From NCBI GenBank assembly GCA_017634975.1, contig JAGBMJ010000016.1, positions 18,436 through 82,435 of the forward strand: DNA of 64,000 nucleotides. Reading direction: 5' to 3'. Both the position numbers and the translations under genes were made by a program. Origin of the DNA: Lachnospiraceae bacterium (GTDB taxonomy: Bacteria > Bacillota > Clostridia > Lachnospirales > Lachnospiraceae). Every line of letters starts with the position of its first letter. The stretch's first letter is position 1. The notes beneath the pieces were generated by a model. The model made no database searches and was not told the origin of the DNA. It worked only from the letters and a program-made list of their open reading frames with translations. Positions 42,493 to 52,214 of the stretch are shown in pieces.

Positions 42493-44601
42493 TTACACTT
42501 CAAAGATCAGCTCGCCATAGGTCGGGAACGGCCACAGCTCCTTATCCACGATCCGCTCCAGTGCATCGGCCGGAGTACGCAGCGCCGTCATATCCACGCA
42601 GATCGTATCACGATAGTAGATTGCCTGCTTCTTGCCTTCCATCTTTACAGCCTTTGCCACATCCTTCTCCAGAGTCTCTACCGCTTTCACCATCTCTTCC
42701 AGCAGTGCATTGGCATCCTTCAGCAGTTTCTTCTGTGCCTTCGGTTCCACGCCCGCTTCCTTGATCGCAATCACGGTCTGTGCCAGGCCGCCGGTATAAT
42801 CGGTCACTGCCGGGATGATCTGCTTCTTTGCCATATCGATCATGGTCAATGCTTCAATATTGATCGTCTTGGAATAGGTCTCATACAGGATCTCCGCACG
42901 AGATTGCAGCTCTGTCTTTGTAAAGATCTTGAAACGCTCAAACATCTTTACGGTTTCCGGCTTTAACAGTGCATCCACAGACTCTACCATCGATTTGATG
43001 TTGGGCAGACCGCGTCTTGCCGCTTCTTCTACCCAGGCTTCGGAATAACCGTCTCCGTTAAAGATAATGCGCTGATGATCGGTTAGATATTCCTTGATCA
43101 GATCATGTACCGCCAGATCAAAGTCTTCTGCTTTTTCCAAGACATTCGCTGCCTCGCAGAAGGCTTCCGCTACGATCGCATTCAGCGTGGTATTCGGTCC
43201 TGCCACGGAATCGGCGGAACCTACCATACGGAATTCAAATTTATTGCCGGTAAATGCAAACGGTGATGTACGGTTACGGTCGGTTGCATCCTTTTCCAGA
43301 TCCGGCAGGGTGGATACGCCGGTCATCAGCTTGCCGCCCTTCTTGCTCTTCTTTGCTTCACCGGTAGATACCAGCTGACGGACCACATCTTCCAGCTGAT
43401 CCCCAAGGAATATGGAGATGATCGCCGGCGGTGCCTCATCCGCTCCCAGACGATGATCATTACCGACATCCGCCGCCGACTGACGCAGCAGATCCGCATG
43501 CTCATCGACTGCCTTGATCATACATGCCAGTACCAGAAGGAACTGGATATTCTCATTCGGGGTATACCCCGGATCCAGCAGGTTAACACCGTTATCCGTT
43601 ACCATGGACCAGTTGTCATGCTTACCGGATCCGTTCACGCCTGCAAACGGTTTCTCATGCAGCAGACAGTTCATACCATGACGGCCGGCTACTTTCTTCA
43701 TGGTCTCCATCACCAGCTGGTTGTGGTCGATCGCCACATTCCCGCTCTCATAGATTGGCGCCAGCTCGTGCTGTGCCGGTGCCACTTCGTTATGCTGTGT
43801 CTTGGCCGTCACCCCCAGCTTCCACAGCTCCACATTCAGATCCTTCATAAATGCGCCGATACGCTCACGGATCGCACCAAAGTAATGATCCTCCATTTCC
43901 TGTCCCTTCGGAGCCGGAGCGCCGAACAGGGTACGTCCTGCAAAGATCAGGTCTTCTCTCTGCAGATACTTCTCATGATCCACCAGAAAATACTCCTGCT
44001 CCAAACCAACTGAGGTCGTGACTTTCTTTGCCGCCGTATTTCCAAACAGACGCACAATACGCAGAGCCTGTTCATTCAATGCTTCCTCGGAACGAAGAAG
44101 CGGTGTCTTCTTATCCAGTGCCTCACCCGTATAAGCGCAAAAGGCCGTCGGGATGCAGAGGATCTTGCCGGTGGCATCCTCCTTTAAGAAGGCAGGAGAT
44201 GTGATATCCCATGCCGTATAGCCTCTTGCTTCAAAAGTTGCCCGAAGGCCGCCGGAGGGAAAACTCGATGCATCCGGCTCGCCCTTGATCAGCTCCTTGC
44301 CGGAAAACTCCATCCAGGTTCTGCCTTCTTCATCCGGGTGTGTGATAAAGGAATCATGCTTCTCAGCCGTGATCCCGGTCAGTGGCTGGAACCAGTGGGT
44401 ATAATGGGTGGCACCGTTCTCCACCGCCCAGTCCTTCATGGCCTTGGCTACCACATCCGCAGACGTCTTGGAAAGCTCACCGCCTTCCTCCATCACCTTC
44501 ATGACTTCCTTAAACACCGCACGCGGCAGACGCTCCCGCATCTTCCCCACGGTGAATACATTCTTACCGAATAATTCTTCGATATTGATCTGCTCTGTCA
44601 T
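42493..44601 (-). CDS. glnN: Glutamine synthetase type III
   Basis: 702 residues, the usual size for GlnN (650-740). The family motifs [11 protein letters not shown] (about 60-70), [12 protein letters not shown] with metal-binding Glu, [10 protein letters not shown] and [15 protein letters not shown] are present. GSIII is a double-hexamer enzyme of Firmicutes and Bacteroidetes that condenses ammonium and glutamate. GGGAGG lies seven bases before the ATG. It is a single gene with its own promoter, as for many GSIII genes. Confidence 0.97.
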   Translation of the reverse strand: MTEQINIEELFGKNVFTVGKMRERLPRAVFKEVMKVMEEGGELSKTSADVVAKAMKDWAVENGATHYTHWFQPLTGITAEKHDSFITHPDEEGRTWMEFSGKELIKGEPDASSFPSGGLRATFEARGYTAWDITSPAFLKEDATGKILCIPTAFCAYTGEALDKKTPLLRSEEALNEQALRIVRLFGNTAAKKVTTSVGLEQEYFLVDHEKYLQREDLIFAGRTLFGAPAPKGQEMEDHYFGAIRERIGAFMKDLNVELWKLGVTAKTQHNEVAPAQHELAPIYESGNVAIDHNQLVMETMKKVAGRHGMNCLLHEKPFAGVNGSGKHDNWSMVTDNGVNLLDPGYTPNENIQFLLVLACMIKAVDEHADLLRQSAADVGNDHRLGADEAPPAIISIFLGDQLEDVVRQLVSTGEAKKSKKGGKLMTGVSTLPDLEKDATDRNRTSPFAFTGNKFEFRMVGSADSVAGPNTTLNAIVAEAFCEAANVLEKAEDFDLAVHDLIKEYLTDHQRIIFNGDGYSEAWVEEAARRGLPNIKSMVESVDALLKPETVKMFERFKIFTKTELQSRAEILYETYSKTINIEALTMIDMAKKQIIPAVTDYTGGLAQTVIAIKEAGVEPKAQKKLLKDANALLEEMVKAVETLEKDVAKAVKMEGKKQAIYYRDTICVDMTALRTPADALERIVDKELWPFPTYGELIFEV

Positions 44602-44648
44602 TTTGACCTCCCGAAGTCTTTTTTATATTTCTTTAGGAATTGCTATAT

Positions 44649-44677
44649 ACAATACAGCAATGTCTCATTTTTTGCAA
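44649..44677 (-). promoter_or_regulatory. Promoter of glnN
   Basis: On the minus strand, TTGCAA and TATTGT are spaced 17 bp apart, about 48 bp before the ATG. Confidence 0.5.
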
Positions 44678-44696
44678 GGTATATACTGCTCACCGC

Positions 44697-45938
44697 TCAT
44701 CGGCTGCCTTCCATACGCAGCAGGTCCCCGATCTCCGGCTGCCCGGAAAGCGTCAGCCAGATCGTCTCGCCGGCATGCGGACAGCTCTCCACTGCTTCGC
44801 CATCAGCATTGTGCATCGCAAGCACCTTGACCTGCACATCACGTCCGTCCGCTTTCATGATCTCGATCGTATCACCTGCGGAGAACTTGTTCTTCTGGGT
44901 GATGCGGCAGCGTCCGCTTTCGATCTCCTCGATCTGTCCCAGATAGATGTATTCGATGATATACGTATTGGCATCGTAGATCTGTCCGTTCTCATCCGGT
45001 TTGCCGAAATAAAAGCCTGTCGAATACTGCCGGTACGTACATTTGCGTATCTCGGTACGCAGCCAGTCCAGATGCGAACGATAGCACTCTTCCGATTCCA
45101 TATAAAAGTCTATGGCCTTGCGGTAGGTTCTCGCAACCATCGCCACATAGAGTGCGGTCTTCATACGGCCTTCAATCTTGTAACTGTCGATCCCGGCTGC
45201 CACCAGTTCCGGAATATGCTCGATCATACACAGGTCACGGGAGTTGAAGATATATGTTCCCCGCTCGTTTTCGTACACCGGCAGGTATTCTCCGGGTCTG
45301 GTCTCTTCCATCACCGCATATTTCCAGCGGCACGGATGGGTGCAAGCCCCGCGGTTTGCATCCCGCCCGGTAAAGTAATTGGACAATAGACAGCGCCCGG
45401 AATACGAGATGCACATCGCCCCGTGAATGAAGCTTTCGATCTCCATATCCTCCGGGATGTGTTCACGGATCTCTGCGATCTCCCGAAGAGACAGCTCTCT
45501 GGCCGTGACCACACGCCTGGCGCCCAGCCGGTGCCAGAAGAGAAAGGTTTCATAATTGGTATTATTTGCCTGCGTGGAAATATGGATCTCGATCTCGGGG
45601 CAGATCTCCTTTGCGATCGTAAACATCCCCGGATCCGAAATGATCAGTGCATCCGGTGCCAGTTTCTTCAGTTCCGCAAAGTATTTTCTCGCTTCCGACA
45701 GGTCATAGTTATGCGCCAGGATATTTGCCGTCACATGCACCTTCGCTCCATGCGCATGCGCATAGGCAATGCCTTCCGCCATATCTTCTTTGGAAAAATT
45801 CTTGGCCTTTGCCCGCAGGCTGAAGACTTCGCCGCCGATATATACCGCATCGGCGCCGTAACGCACTGCGGTCTTTAAGACTTCTAAACTGCCGGCGGGA
45901 ACTAAGAGTTCCGGGCGCTTTTTTTTATTCTCTGACAT
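44697..45938 (-). CDS. Peptidase U32 family protein
   Basis: 413 residues. MEIESFIHGAMCISYSGRCL and SNYFTGRDANRGACTHPCRW carry the U32 signature with its Cys set. The N-terminal TIM-barrel-like part (LVPAGSLEVLKTAVRYGADA) agrees. Homologues include RlhA, which hydroxylates 23S rRNA, and UbiU/V; older annotation as collagenase is doubtful. The order MltG, O-methyltransferase, U32 is also found in B. subtilis (yrrL-yrrM-yrrN/O), which supports orthology to yrrN or yrrO. Confidence 0.92.
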   Translation of the reverse strand: MSENKKKRPELLVPAGSLEVLKTAVRYGADAVYIGGEVFSLRAKAKNFSKEDMAEGIAYAHAHGAKVHVTANILAHNYDLSEARKYFAELKKLAPDALIISDPGMFTIAKEICPEIEIHISTQANNTNYETFLFWHRLGARRVVTARELSLREIAEIREHIPEDMEIESFIHGAMCISYSGRCLLSNYFTGRDANRGACTHPCRWKYAVMEETRPGEYLPVYENERGTYIFNSRDLCMIEHIPELVAAGIDSYKIEGRMKTALYVAMVARTYRKAIDFYMESEECYRSHLDWLRTEIRKCTYRQYSTGFYFGKPDENGQIYDANTYIIEYIYLGQIEEIESGRCRITQKNKFSAGDTIEIMKADGRDVQVKVLAMHNADGEAVESCPHAGETIWLTLSGQPEIGDLLRMEGSR

Positions 45939-45965
45939 AGATTTCCTCTATCTGTAACTGCAGCA

Positions 45966-46613
45966 TCAGGTTGATTTTTTCACGCTCAGTGCCATTCCGT
46001 CCCCCACGTTTAAGATCGTGGAATCCAAAAGATCGCTGTGCATCAGCTCATATAAATAATCGCGCATGCGGGCGTGGATCGTACGATCCCGCCTCGTCAC
46101 TGCGTAACGGGATTCCAGCAGGTCGCCGTCCTGCAGCACATTGTCGGTGATCAGCAGTCCGCCGGGAGCCAGCAGGCGCAATACTTCCGGCAGAAATGCC
46201 GAATACTGGCCTTTTGCCGCATCCATAAAGACCATCGGATACGTCCCGTCCAGCGTTTTTAAGACCTCTGCCGCATCCCCTTCCAGCAGGGTGATCTGTG
46301 CATCCGCACCGTTCTTTACAAAGTTCTCTCTGGCGATGGGGATACGTTTTTCATAGTTTTCGATCGTCGTGATCCGTGTACTTTTTCCGGAGGCTTCCCA
46401 CATCAGAAGCGCCGAAAAGCCGACCGCCGTCCCGACTTCCAGTATCTGTTCCGGTTTATGATATTTCACCAGAAAACGCAGCAATTGCTGCGTTTCTTTT
46501 CGAATGATCGGAACCATATCGGTAATCGCCTGTCGCTCCAGATCCGTCAGCCACTGCGGGGCTTCCGGCTCCAGCGATTCGATAAACGACCGGATCCTCT
46601 CTGCATTGATCAC
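45966..46613 (-). CDS. O-methyltransferase (YrrM-like)
   Basis: 215 residues. ILEVGTAVGFSALLMWEA is the S-adenosylmethionine loop, followed by TTIENYEKRIPIAREN and VFMDAAKGQYSAFLPEVLRL with metal-binding Asp and ITDNVLQDG, all typical of the catechol/caffeoyl-CoA O-methyltransferase family. Its B. subtilis orthologue TrmR (YrrM) methylates 5-hydroxyuridine in tRNA; the same role is likely here, next to a U32 gene that would provide the hydroxylation. The ATG overlaps the MltG-like stop by 4 bases. Confidence 0.9.
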   Translation of the reverse strand: MINAERIRSFIESLEPEAPQWLTDLERQAITDMVPIIRKETQQLLRFLVKYHKPEQILEVGTAVGFSALLMWEASGKSTRITTIENYEKRIPIARENFVKNGADAQITLLEGDAAEVLKTLDGTYPMVFMDAAKGQYSAFLPEVLRLLAPGGLLITDNVLQDGDLLESRYAVTRRDRTIHARMRDYLYELMHSDLLDSTILNVGDGMALSVKKST

Positions 46614-47110
46614 TGTTCTGTTTCCCCGTCTTCACCGTTTTCTTCGGTGCTTTCTTCGCTGTTTCCGTCGATCGTTTCATCCTCCAGCACCAGCTCGGAA
46701 GACTCCTCACTGTTTCCGCTGATCTCCTCATCCTCCAAATCATCCACGGAATCGGCCGCCATTACCCCCATCATCTCGTCGGGAGTCATCGCCGTACTCA
46801 GCTCATATACCCCGGGTTGAAGCTTCTTATGGTAAGTCGAAAACATCTCCTGAAGATAGAACAGATACGCATCGCGGATCAGTCCTTTTCCTTCCAGGAT
46901 CTCGCCGATCTCCATCACAGACTTGCCTTCCACGATCGCAACCGACATGGTCAGACCGGGTTCCGGACTCACCGGCGTCTCCGCAAAGATACGATACCCG
47001 AAATCGTACGCATCCAGTGCGAAGCGATATACCAGCATCATGATCACGATGCTCATTACCAGACCAAATATAAATCTTACGATGGACCAGGCCACTCTTC
47101 TGGCTCTCAC
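46610..47110 (-). CDS. MltG/YceG-like protein lacking the catalytic domain
   Basis: 166 residues against about 350 for MltG. A membrane anchor (about 8-30) is followed by the LysM-like YceG segment (MSVAIVEGKSVMEIGEILEG, then AYLFYLQEMFSTYHKKLQPG). The catalytic transglycosylase domain is missing; residues 125-166 are a Glu/Asp/Ser-rich acidic tail. Its locus position is that of mltG in B. subtilis (yrrL), so this is a reduced orthologue. The frame is open and shares overlapping stops and starts with its neighbours, so it looks like a kept, not decaying, gene. Confidence 0.75.
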   Translation of the reverse strand: MRARRVAWSIVRFIFGLVMSIVIMMLVYRFALDAYDFGYRIFAETPVSPEPGLTMSVAIVEGKSVMEIGEILEGKGLIRDAYLFYLQEMFSTYHKKLQPGVYELSTAMTPDEMMGVMAADSVDDLEDEEISGNSEESSELVLEDETIDGNSEESTEENGEDGETEQ

Positions 47111-47135
47111 TTCTTTATCCTCTTACTTCCGTTAG

Positions 47136-47462
47136 TTATTCAAAATCGATCCCGGATACAACGCGGTCAACGATCTCCTGCAGCATCCGGCACAAGGCAA
47201 GTTCCGCATCCAGAAACTCTCGGGCTCGGGGTTCTTCGGTCAGTTCCAGATTGGCCTGCGCAAACGCCTCGATCCGCTCCTCTAAGGTACCGTCATCCGG
47301 TGACGTCTGCAGGCGGTAGTTTTCCGCACGGTATTCATCCACCCGTTTCTTCAGTTCCGGGTCACTCTTGAGCGCGATGAGCTTTCTGCCATACTGCTTG
47401 TAGGTTTCCGAATGCCGTACCGCTTCGATCAGTACAAAAAGCTCATTATCTACCTCTGTCAT
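47136..47462 (-). CDS. YlbF/YmcA family regulator
   Basis: 108 residues, all helical. The ETYKQYGRKLIALKSDPELK segment and the later EPRAREFLDAELALCRMLQE fit the Com_YlbF family. In B. subtilis, YlbF with YmcA and YaaT forms a complex that regulates RNase Y cleavage of mRNA and thereby sporulation and biofilm. It sits next to RNase J, so an RNA-decay role is plausible. Confidence 0.85.
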   Translation of the reverse strand: MTEVDNELFVLIEAVRHSETYKQYGRKLIALKSDPELKKRVDEYRAENYRLQTSPDDGTLEERIEAFAQANLELTEEPRAREFLDAELALCRMLQEIVDRVVSGIDFE

Positions 47463-47491
47463 AAAGCCCCCTCCCCGGTCTTCGCCGGTTA

Positions 47492-49174
47492 CTAATCAAT
47501 ATCCATGATCACCGGCAGCACCATCGGACGGCGCTTGGTCTTTTTCCAGACATACTCGCCCACCGCCTCTTTGATATTATTCTTCAGGCGGCTCCGGCTG
47601 CCGACGTTTTCTTTTTCATAAAACTCGCAGATCGTATCATCCACCAGCATATGGATATCTTCCAGCAGTTCGTCGGCCTCCTTCACATAGACAAATCCGC
47701 GCGTAACGATCTCCGGTCCGGAAACCACACGGTTTTCTCCGTCCATCACCAATGCCAGCAGCATGATGCCGTCATCAGCAAGGCGCTGACGGTCACGGAG
47801 CACTACATTGCCTACGTCACCGACACCAAGCCCGTCGACAAACACAAAACCGCTCTGCACATGTCCGGCCTTCTCCGCCTTATCCCCGCGGATCTCTAAA
47901 ACATCACCGCTTGCGAGCAGGAAGATATGATCCTTCTCCACGCCCATCTGTGCCGCGATCTTGGCCTGGGCCTTTAAATGCTTGTATTCGCCATGCACCG
48001 GGATCGCATATTTCGGTCTGGTCAGGGCATAGATCAGCTTGATCTCTTCCTGACAGGCGTGCCCGGATACATGGGCATCCTGAAAGATCACATCCGCCCC
48101 CTTCTGGAAGATCTCATTTGTGATCTTGGTCACGGCTTTTTCATTGCCCGGGATCGGATGGGAGGAAAACAGGATCGCATCCCTCGGTCCGATCATCACT
48201 TTTTTATGCGTACCATTGGCCATACGTGCCAAAGCTGCCAGACGTTCGCCCTGACTGCCGGTCGTAATGATCACGGTCTGTTCCTGCGGATAATTGCGCA
48301 GCTGATCCAGATCCACGAGCGTATCTTCGGGCACACTCAGGCGCTCCAGCTCGATCGCCGTCTGGATGATATTGACCATGCTGCGGCCTTCCACCGCACA
48401 TTTTCTGCCGTAGCGGTGTGCCGTGTTGATGATCTGCTGTACGCGATCCACATTGGAAGCAAACGTCGCCACGATCAGGCGCTTATCCTTCTGCGCTTCA
48501 AAGATATTGTTCAGTGTCTGTCCCACCGTGCGTTCGGACGGTGTAAAGCCCGGACGTTCCGCATTCGTGGAATCGCACATCAGCGCCAGCACACCTTTCT
48601 TGCCCAGCTCACCAAAACGCTGCAGATCGATCGCATCGCCGTAGATCGGTGTATAGTCCACTTTGAAATCGCCGGTGTGAACGATGATGCCCTGCGGCGT
48701 ATAAATAGCCAGCGCCGCTGCATCCGATATGCTGTGATTCGTGCGGATAAACTCCACATGAAAATCTCCCAGCGTGATGGTCTGCCCGAAGGTGATCACC
48801 TTGCGGGTCACCATATTCAGCATATTATGTTCTTCCAGTTTGTGTTCTATGATGCCGATCGTCAGCTTGGTCGCATAAACCGGTACATTCAGCTGCCGCA
48901 GGATATACGGCAGGGCCCCGATATGATCCTCGTGACCATGTGTGATCACAAAACCTTTTACTTTCTCAATATTCTCCACCAGATAGCTGACATCCGGGAT
49001 CACCAGATCCACGCCGTACATATCATCTTCCGGGAACCCGAGTCCGCAATCGATGATCATGATGGAGTCCGCACATTCGAGTGCGGTAATGTTCATTCCG
49101 ATCTGCTCCATGCCCCCCAGTGGAATGATCCTGAGTGGCGGTGCTTCTGCATTTCCTGTCTTCTTCACGTGCAA
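47492..49174 (-). CDS. rnj: Ribonuclease J
   Basis: 560 residues. The metallo-beta-lactamase motif HGHEDHIG (about 80-87), the beta-CASP motifs CDSTNAERPGFTPSE and SQGERLAALARM, and a C-terminal domain are present. IPLGGMEQIGMNITALECAD opens the protein as usual. RNase J is a 5'-exonuclease and endonuclease of mRNA decay in Firmicutes. It is 11 bp downstream of the DUF1292 gene. Confidence 0.95.
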   Translation of the reverse strand: MHVKKTGNAEAPPLRIIPLGGMEQIGMNITALECADSIMIIDCGLGFPEDDMYGVDLVIPDVSYLVENIEKVKGFVITHGHEDHIGALPYILRQLNVPVYATKLTIGIIEHKLEEHNMLNMVTRKVITFGQTITLGDFHVEFIRTNHSISDAAALAIYTPQGIIVHTGDFKVDYTPIYGDAIDLQRFGELGKKGVLALMCDSTNAERPGFTPSERTVGQTLNNIFEAQKDKRLIVATFASNVDRVQQIINTAHRYGRKCAVEGRSMVNIIQTAIELERLSVPEDTLVDLDQLRNYPQEQTVIITTGSQGERLAALARMANGTHKKVMIGPRDAILFSSHPIPGNEKAVTKITNEIFQKGADVIFQDAHVSGHACQEEIKLIYALTRPKYAIPVHGEYKHLKAQAKIAAQMGVEKDHIFLLASGDVLEIRGDKAEKAGHVQSGFVFVDGLGVGDVGNVVLRDRQRLADDGIMLLALVMDGENRVVSGPEIVTRGFVYVKEADELLEDIHMLVDDTICEFYEKENVGSRSRLKNNIKEAVGEYVWKKTKRRPMVLPVIMDID

Positions 49175-49185
49175 CCTCTTATCTT

Positions 49186-49449
49186 TTATATCAGGTCAGT
49201 ATCCTCCAGCAGATTGGCAAACACGTCTCCGATCGCCTGCAATTCCTGATCGTCTTCCACAAATTCAAAAACCGCCTCTTCCGAGCCTTTTTCGGAAAGG
49301 TCTTTCAGGATCATCGCGTCTCCGTCCCCTTCCGCAACATCCGTCACGAGGTAATAGTCCACGCCTCCCATGGTCGTCTGCTCCAACACATAAAAGGTGA
49401 CTTCCTCACCGTCGATCGCCAGTCGGATCGTATCCAATTCTGCTGCCAT
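49186..49449 (-). CDS. DUF1292 family protein (YrzB-like)
   Basis: 87 residues, acidic. The FYVLEQTTMGGVDYYLVTDV and AVFEFVEDDQELQAI segments match the DUF1292 family, which follows ruvX in many Firmicutes. The function is unknown. It lies 15 bp after ruvX. Confidence 0.88.
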   Translation of the reverse strand: MAAELDTIRLAIDGEEVTFYVLEQTTMGGVDYYLVTDVAEGDGDAMILKDLSEKGSEEAVFEFVEDDQELQAIGDVFANLLEDTDLI

Positions 49450-49464
49450 TCACTAACCTCTTTC

Positions 49465-49893
49465 CTACGCCTTGTTTGCTATGCTGTCCAGATATCCCTG
49501 CAGGATAAAAACCGCTGCGATCTCATCCACCAGTTCCTTGCGTTTCGCGCCGCGGATCCCTGCTTCGGACATATACCGGTCCGCAGCCACGGTCGTCAGA
49601 CGTTCATCCCACAGGACAACCTCCAGACCGGTTCTGCGCTCCAGCATTTCCTGAAACTCTTTCGTTTTTTCCACACGTTCGCCTTCACTGCCGTCCATAT
49701 TCTTCGGCAGTCCCATAACGATACGTTCCACACCGTATTCCACGATCAGTTCTTCGATGCGCGCACAGGTCTGCCGCAGCTTGCTCTCCCGCTCCCTGCG
49801 GACGATCTCCTTGCCCTGCGCCGTGAGTCCCAGCTCATCACTGATCGCTACCCCTACCGTCTTTGAACCGAAGTCCAGGCCCATAATACGCAT
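49465..49893 (-). CDS. ruvX: Holliday junction resolvase RuvX (YqgF)
   Basis: 142 residues with the RNase H-like motifs [19 protein letters not shown] at the N-terminus, [13 protein letters not shown] in the middle and LWDERLTT near the end. Recent work on the family favours a role in rRNA 5' processing as well as recombination. Its start codon overlaps the ireB stop by one base. Confidence 0.95.
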   Translation of the reverse strand: MRIMGLDFGSKTVGVAISDELGLTAQGKEIVRRERESKLRQTCARIEELIVEYGVERIVMGLPKNMDGSEGERVEKTKEFQEMLERRTGLEVVLWDERLTTVAADRYMSEAGIRGAKRKELVDEIAAVFILQGYLDSIANKA

Positions 49894-50180
49894 CAGTCTT
49901 CGATCTCCTCAGCCCCAGGCCAGTTGTTGTTACGGATGTACTCGGTCAAAAGTTCCTCTACCAGCTCATCACGCTCCGCCTTCATAATGATGCTCCGCGC
50001 ATTCTTAAAGCTGGTAATGTATGTCGGATCGCCGGACATAATGTAGCCCACGATCTGGTTCACCGGGTTGTACCCCTTCTCCTCCAGCGCATAATAGACT
50101 TCCTCCAGGATCGTCCGTACGCTGTCTACCGGCTCCACTTCAACTTTGAAAAATTGAGTATTGCTTACGCCTTCTGCCAT
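49893..50180 (-). CDS. ireB: IreB family regulatory phosphoprotein
   Basis: 95 residues. [20 protein letters not shown] and [20 protein letters not shown] are diagnostic of the IreB (UPF0297, YrzL) family, a substrate of the PASTA-domain kinase IreK in enterococci. A Thr-rich segment occurs at both ends of this stretch. The order ireB-ruvX-DUF1292 is conserved across Firmicutes. Confidence 0.95.
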   Translation of the reverse strand: MAEGVSNTQFFKVEVEPVDSVRTILEEVYYALEEKGYNPVNQIVGYIMSGDPTYITSFKNARSIIMKAERDELVEELLTEYIRNNNWPGAEEIED

Positions 50181-50311
50181 CTTTGCTTCCTTCTTTCTTG
50201 ATTAATATATATCTTCTGCTTTACGCAGACTATGATCACTATATCTGGTATAATATTATAGCGTATTTTACTATATTATTCAAATTATATTTCAGCAGAG
50301 GGTGGCTTGCA

Positions 50312-50456
50312 GTTACCATTCACAGTCGAATCGCGCACTTGCTGCGCGATTACGACTCAAAACACTTTGCGTGAGATGGGTTCTGCCCATCGCCGCAGGC
50401 GATTTTTATTGGCAACCCCCGTTACTATCACAGCACGAAGGGCTGTGAATAGTAAC
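50312..50456. repeat. REP-like inverted repeat cluster with GTTACYATTCACAG units
   Basis: GTTAC-C/T-ATTCACAG occurs at 50312-50325, in a near copy lacking one T at 50421-50433, and inverted at 50443-50456. The last two make a hairpin with loop ACGAAGG. A CGCGCA/TGCGCG hairpin and an ATCGCCGCAGGCGAT hairpin lie between. The cluster overlaps the mtaB stop at 50406 and supplies its last codons. Confidence 0.7.
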
Positions 50457-51845
50457 GCCCTGCAGGATGCCGTCCGTCAGTTCTGCGCCCAGACGGACCG
50501 TACGGATCTGTCCGGAGAGATCCCCGGACGATTCCACGGCCACCCGGATATATTCACGGGTGTGGCCTGCCAGATAATTCTTTCCGGCGATCTGCTGGAA
50601 TTCCTCGAAGAGCACCTCACATTCGCTCCCGGTGCGGTCCCTTCGAAACGCCGCAGAGAGATGCTTTTCCAAGGCTTCCAGGCGATCGGAGCGCTCCGCT
50701 TTCTGTGCTTCCGTCAGCTGCCCCGGCATCGACGCCGCAGGAGTTCCTTTCCGCTTGGAATATTTAAAGATATGCATCTCGTAAAAACCGATCTGCTCCG
50801 CAAAAGCCAGCGTTTGCGCAAATTCTTCCTCTGTCTCGCCCGGGAACCCCACAATGATATCTGTCGTGATCGCCGGCCGGTCAAACGCTTCCCGTAACCG
50901 TTCGGCACAGCGTGCAAAATCCGCCGTTGTATACTGCCGGTTCATCCGCCGCAGTACCGTATCGCTGCCGCTCTGCAGGGACAGATGAAAATGCGGGCAG
51001 ATCGTTTTCATTGCCGCCAGCCCCTGCACAAATGCCTGCGTTATGATCCTGGGCTCCAGCGAGCCCAGACGGATCCGTTCCACTCCCGGGATCTCCTCCA
51101 TCGCCTGCAAAAGCTGCAAGAGGGATTCCTCGTGAAACTGGTTTGCCATCGGCTTTTTGTCCGGATGCACCAGATCATAGCCGTAGGAGGAGATATGGAT
51201 CCCGGTCACCACAAACTCCCGGCAGCCGGCTTCTGCCAGCCCACGTACTTCCTTTAAAATCTCCTCCGGACGCCGGCTGCGCACCCGTCCCCTGGCATAC
51301 GGAATGATGCAATAGGTACAGAACTGGTTACACCCGTCCTGGATCTTGATATAGGCTCTGGTATGCTCAGAAATCTTTTTGAGCTGCATATCCTCATATT
51401 CGCAGCCGCCGTTCACATCGATCACGGAGCGGTTTCCCAGCGTCTTGTCCGCCTCCTGAAGTGTCTTCAGTCCCAGATATTCGGACAGAAGCTGCACCAG
51501 CTCCCCTTTCTTGTTATTGCCGATGCACAGATCGATCCCCGCATCTTTCAACGCCTCTTCCAGCCCGGTCTGTACGTAACAGCCGACGGCTACGACCACG
51601 CCGTCCGGATTCATTTTCTTGGCCCGGTGCAGCATCTGCCGGCTCTTCCGGTCCGCGATATTGGTCACGGTACAGGTGTTGATGATCACCACGTCCGCCG
51701 GCTCCGTAAACGGCACGATCCGGTACCCATTCTCGCGCAGCAGCTCCTCCATCACGTCCATTTCGTAGGCGTTCACTTTACAGCCAAGATTATGTAAGGA
51801 TGCGGTTTTCGCCTCTTTCTTCGTTTCCATTTTCAGTTCATTCAT
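50406..51845 (-). CDS. mtaB: tRNA (N6-threonylcarbamoyladenosine(37)-C2)-methylthiotransferase MtaB
   Basis: 479 residues. The methylthiotransferase N-terminal domain carries HNLGCKVNAYE, a NTCTVT motif and a CYVQTG motif, each supplying a Cys for the auxiliary cluster. The radical SAM motif is CNQFCTYCIIPYARGRVRSR, and a C-terminal TRAM-like domain follows. The final 20 or so residues are encoded by the REP-like hairpin (50421-50456) and end in an unusual SPSCCDSNGGCQ. The ATG at 51845 lies 12 bases after AGGAA; an ATG at codon 6 is an alternative. Confidence 0.93.
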   Translation of the reverse strand: MNELKMETKKEAKTASLHNLGCKVNAYEMDVMEELLRENGYRIVPFTEPADVVIINTCTVTNIADRKSRQMLHRAKKMNPDGVVVAVGCYVQTGLEEALKDAGIDLCIGNNKKGELVQLLSEYLGLKTLQEADKTLGNRSVIDVNGGCEYEDMQLKKISEHTRAYIKIQDGCNQFCTYCIIPYARGRVRSRRPEEILKEVRGLAEAGCREFVVTGIHISSYGYDLVHPDKKPMANQFHEESLLQLLQAMEEIPGVERIRLGSLEPRIITQAFVQGLAAMKTICPHFHLSLQSGSDTVLRRMNRQYTTADFARCAERLREAFDRPAITTDIIVGFPGETEEEFAQTLAFAEQIGFYEMHIFKYSKRKGTPAASMPGQLTEAQKAERSDRLEALEKHLSAAFRRDRTGSECEVLFEEFQQIAGKNYLAGHTREYIRVAVESSGDLSGQIRTVRLGAELTDGILQGVTIHSPSCCDSNGGCQ

Positions 51846-51846
51846 A

Positions 51847-51875
51847 TTGACTTATTTTCCTATTTGCTCTAATAT
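51847..51875 (+). promoter_or_regulatory. Sigma-A promoter of the HPr-like gene
   Basis: TTGACT and TAATAT are spaced 17 bp apart, 34 bp before the ATG at 51909. Confidence 0.65.
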
Positions 51876-51908
51876 TATTTATATGAATCCAGAAAGGAGT
51901 ATTATTAA

Positions 51909-52148
51909 ATGAAGACAACACAGATTCTGATTGATTCCATCGACAAGGTAAAATCTTTTGTAAATGAGATCACAAAGTTTGAATGTGACTTCGATCTGAT
52001 CTCCGGTCGTTATGTCATTGATGCCAAATCCATCATGGGCATTTTCAGCCTCGATATTTCCAAACCGATCGATCTGGATATCCATGTGACCGACGAAACC
52101 GAAGCGGCAGAGATCATGAAAGCGATCGATCCGTATCTGGCAAAATAA
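51909..52148 (+). CDS. HPr-like protein lacking the active-site His
   Basis: 79 residues with the HPr fold outline: the later motif AKSIMGIFSLDISKPIDLDI matches the HPr S46 region (here S41), so regulation by HPr kinase is conceivable. The N-terminal GLHARPA motif that carries the phospho-His is absent; the region reads IDSIDKVKSFVNEI. It cannot therefore act as a normal PTS carrier. GAAAGGAG lies before the ATG. It is monocistronic with a promoter and a strong terminator. Confidence 0.75.
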   Translation: MKTTQILIDSIDKVKSFVNEITKFECDFDLISGRYVIDAKSIMGIFSLDISKPIDLDIHVTDETEAAEIMKAIDPYLAK

Positions 52149-52177
52149 CTGCGGTCTGTCTGATCCTGATATAACAT

Positions 52178-52214
52178 GCGCCCGGTTCCCTTCAGGGGAA
52201 CGGGCGCTTTTTTT
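52178..52214 (+). terminator. Terminator of the HPr-like gene
   Basis: GCGCCCGGTTCCC pairs with the GGGGAACGGGCGC arm across TTCA, then seven Ts. Confidence 0.9.

Noticed and set aside
44697-45938. Collagenase
   Set aside because: U32 proteins were named so historically; locus context and known homologues point to RNA or cofactor hydroxylation.
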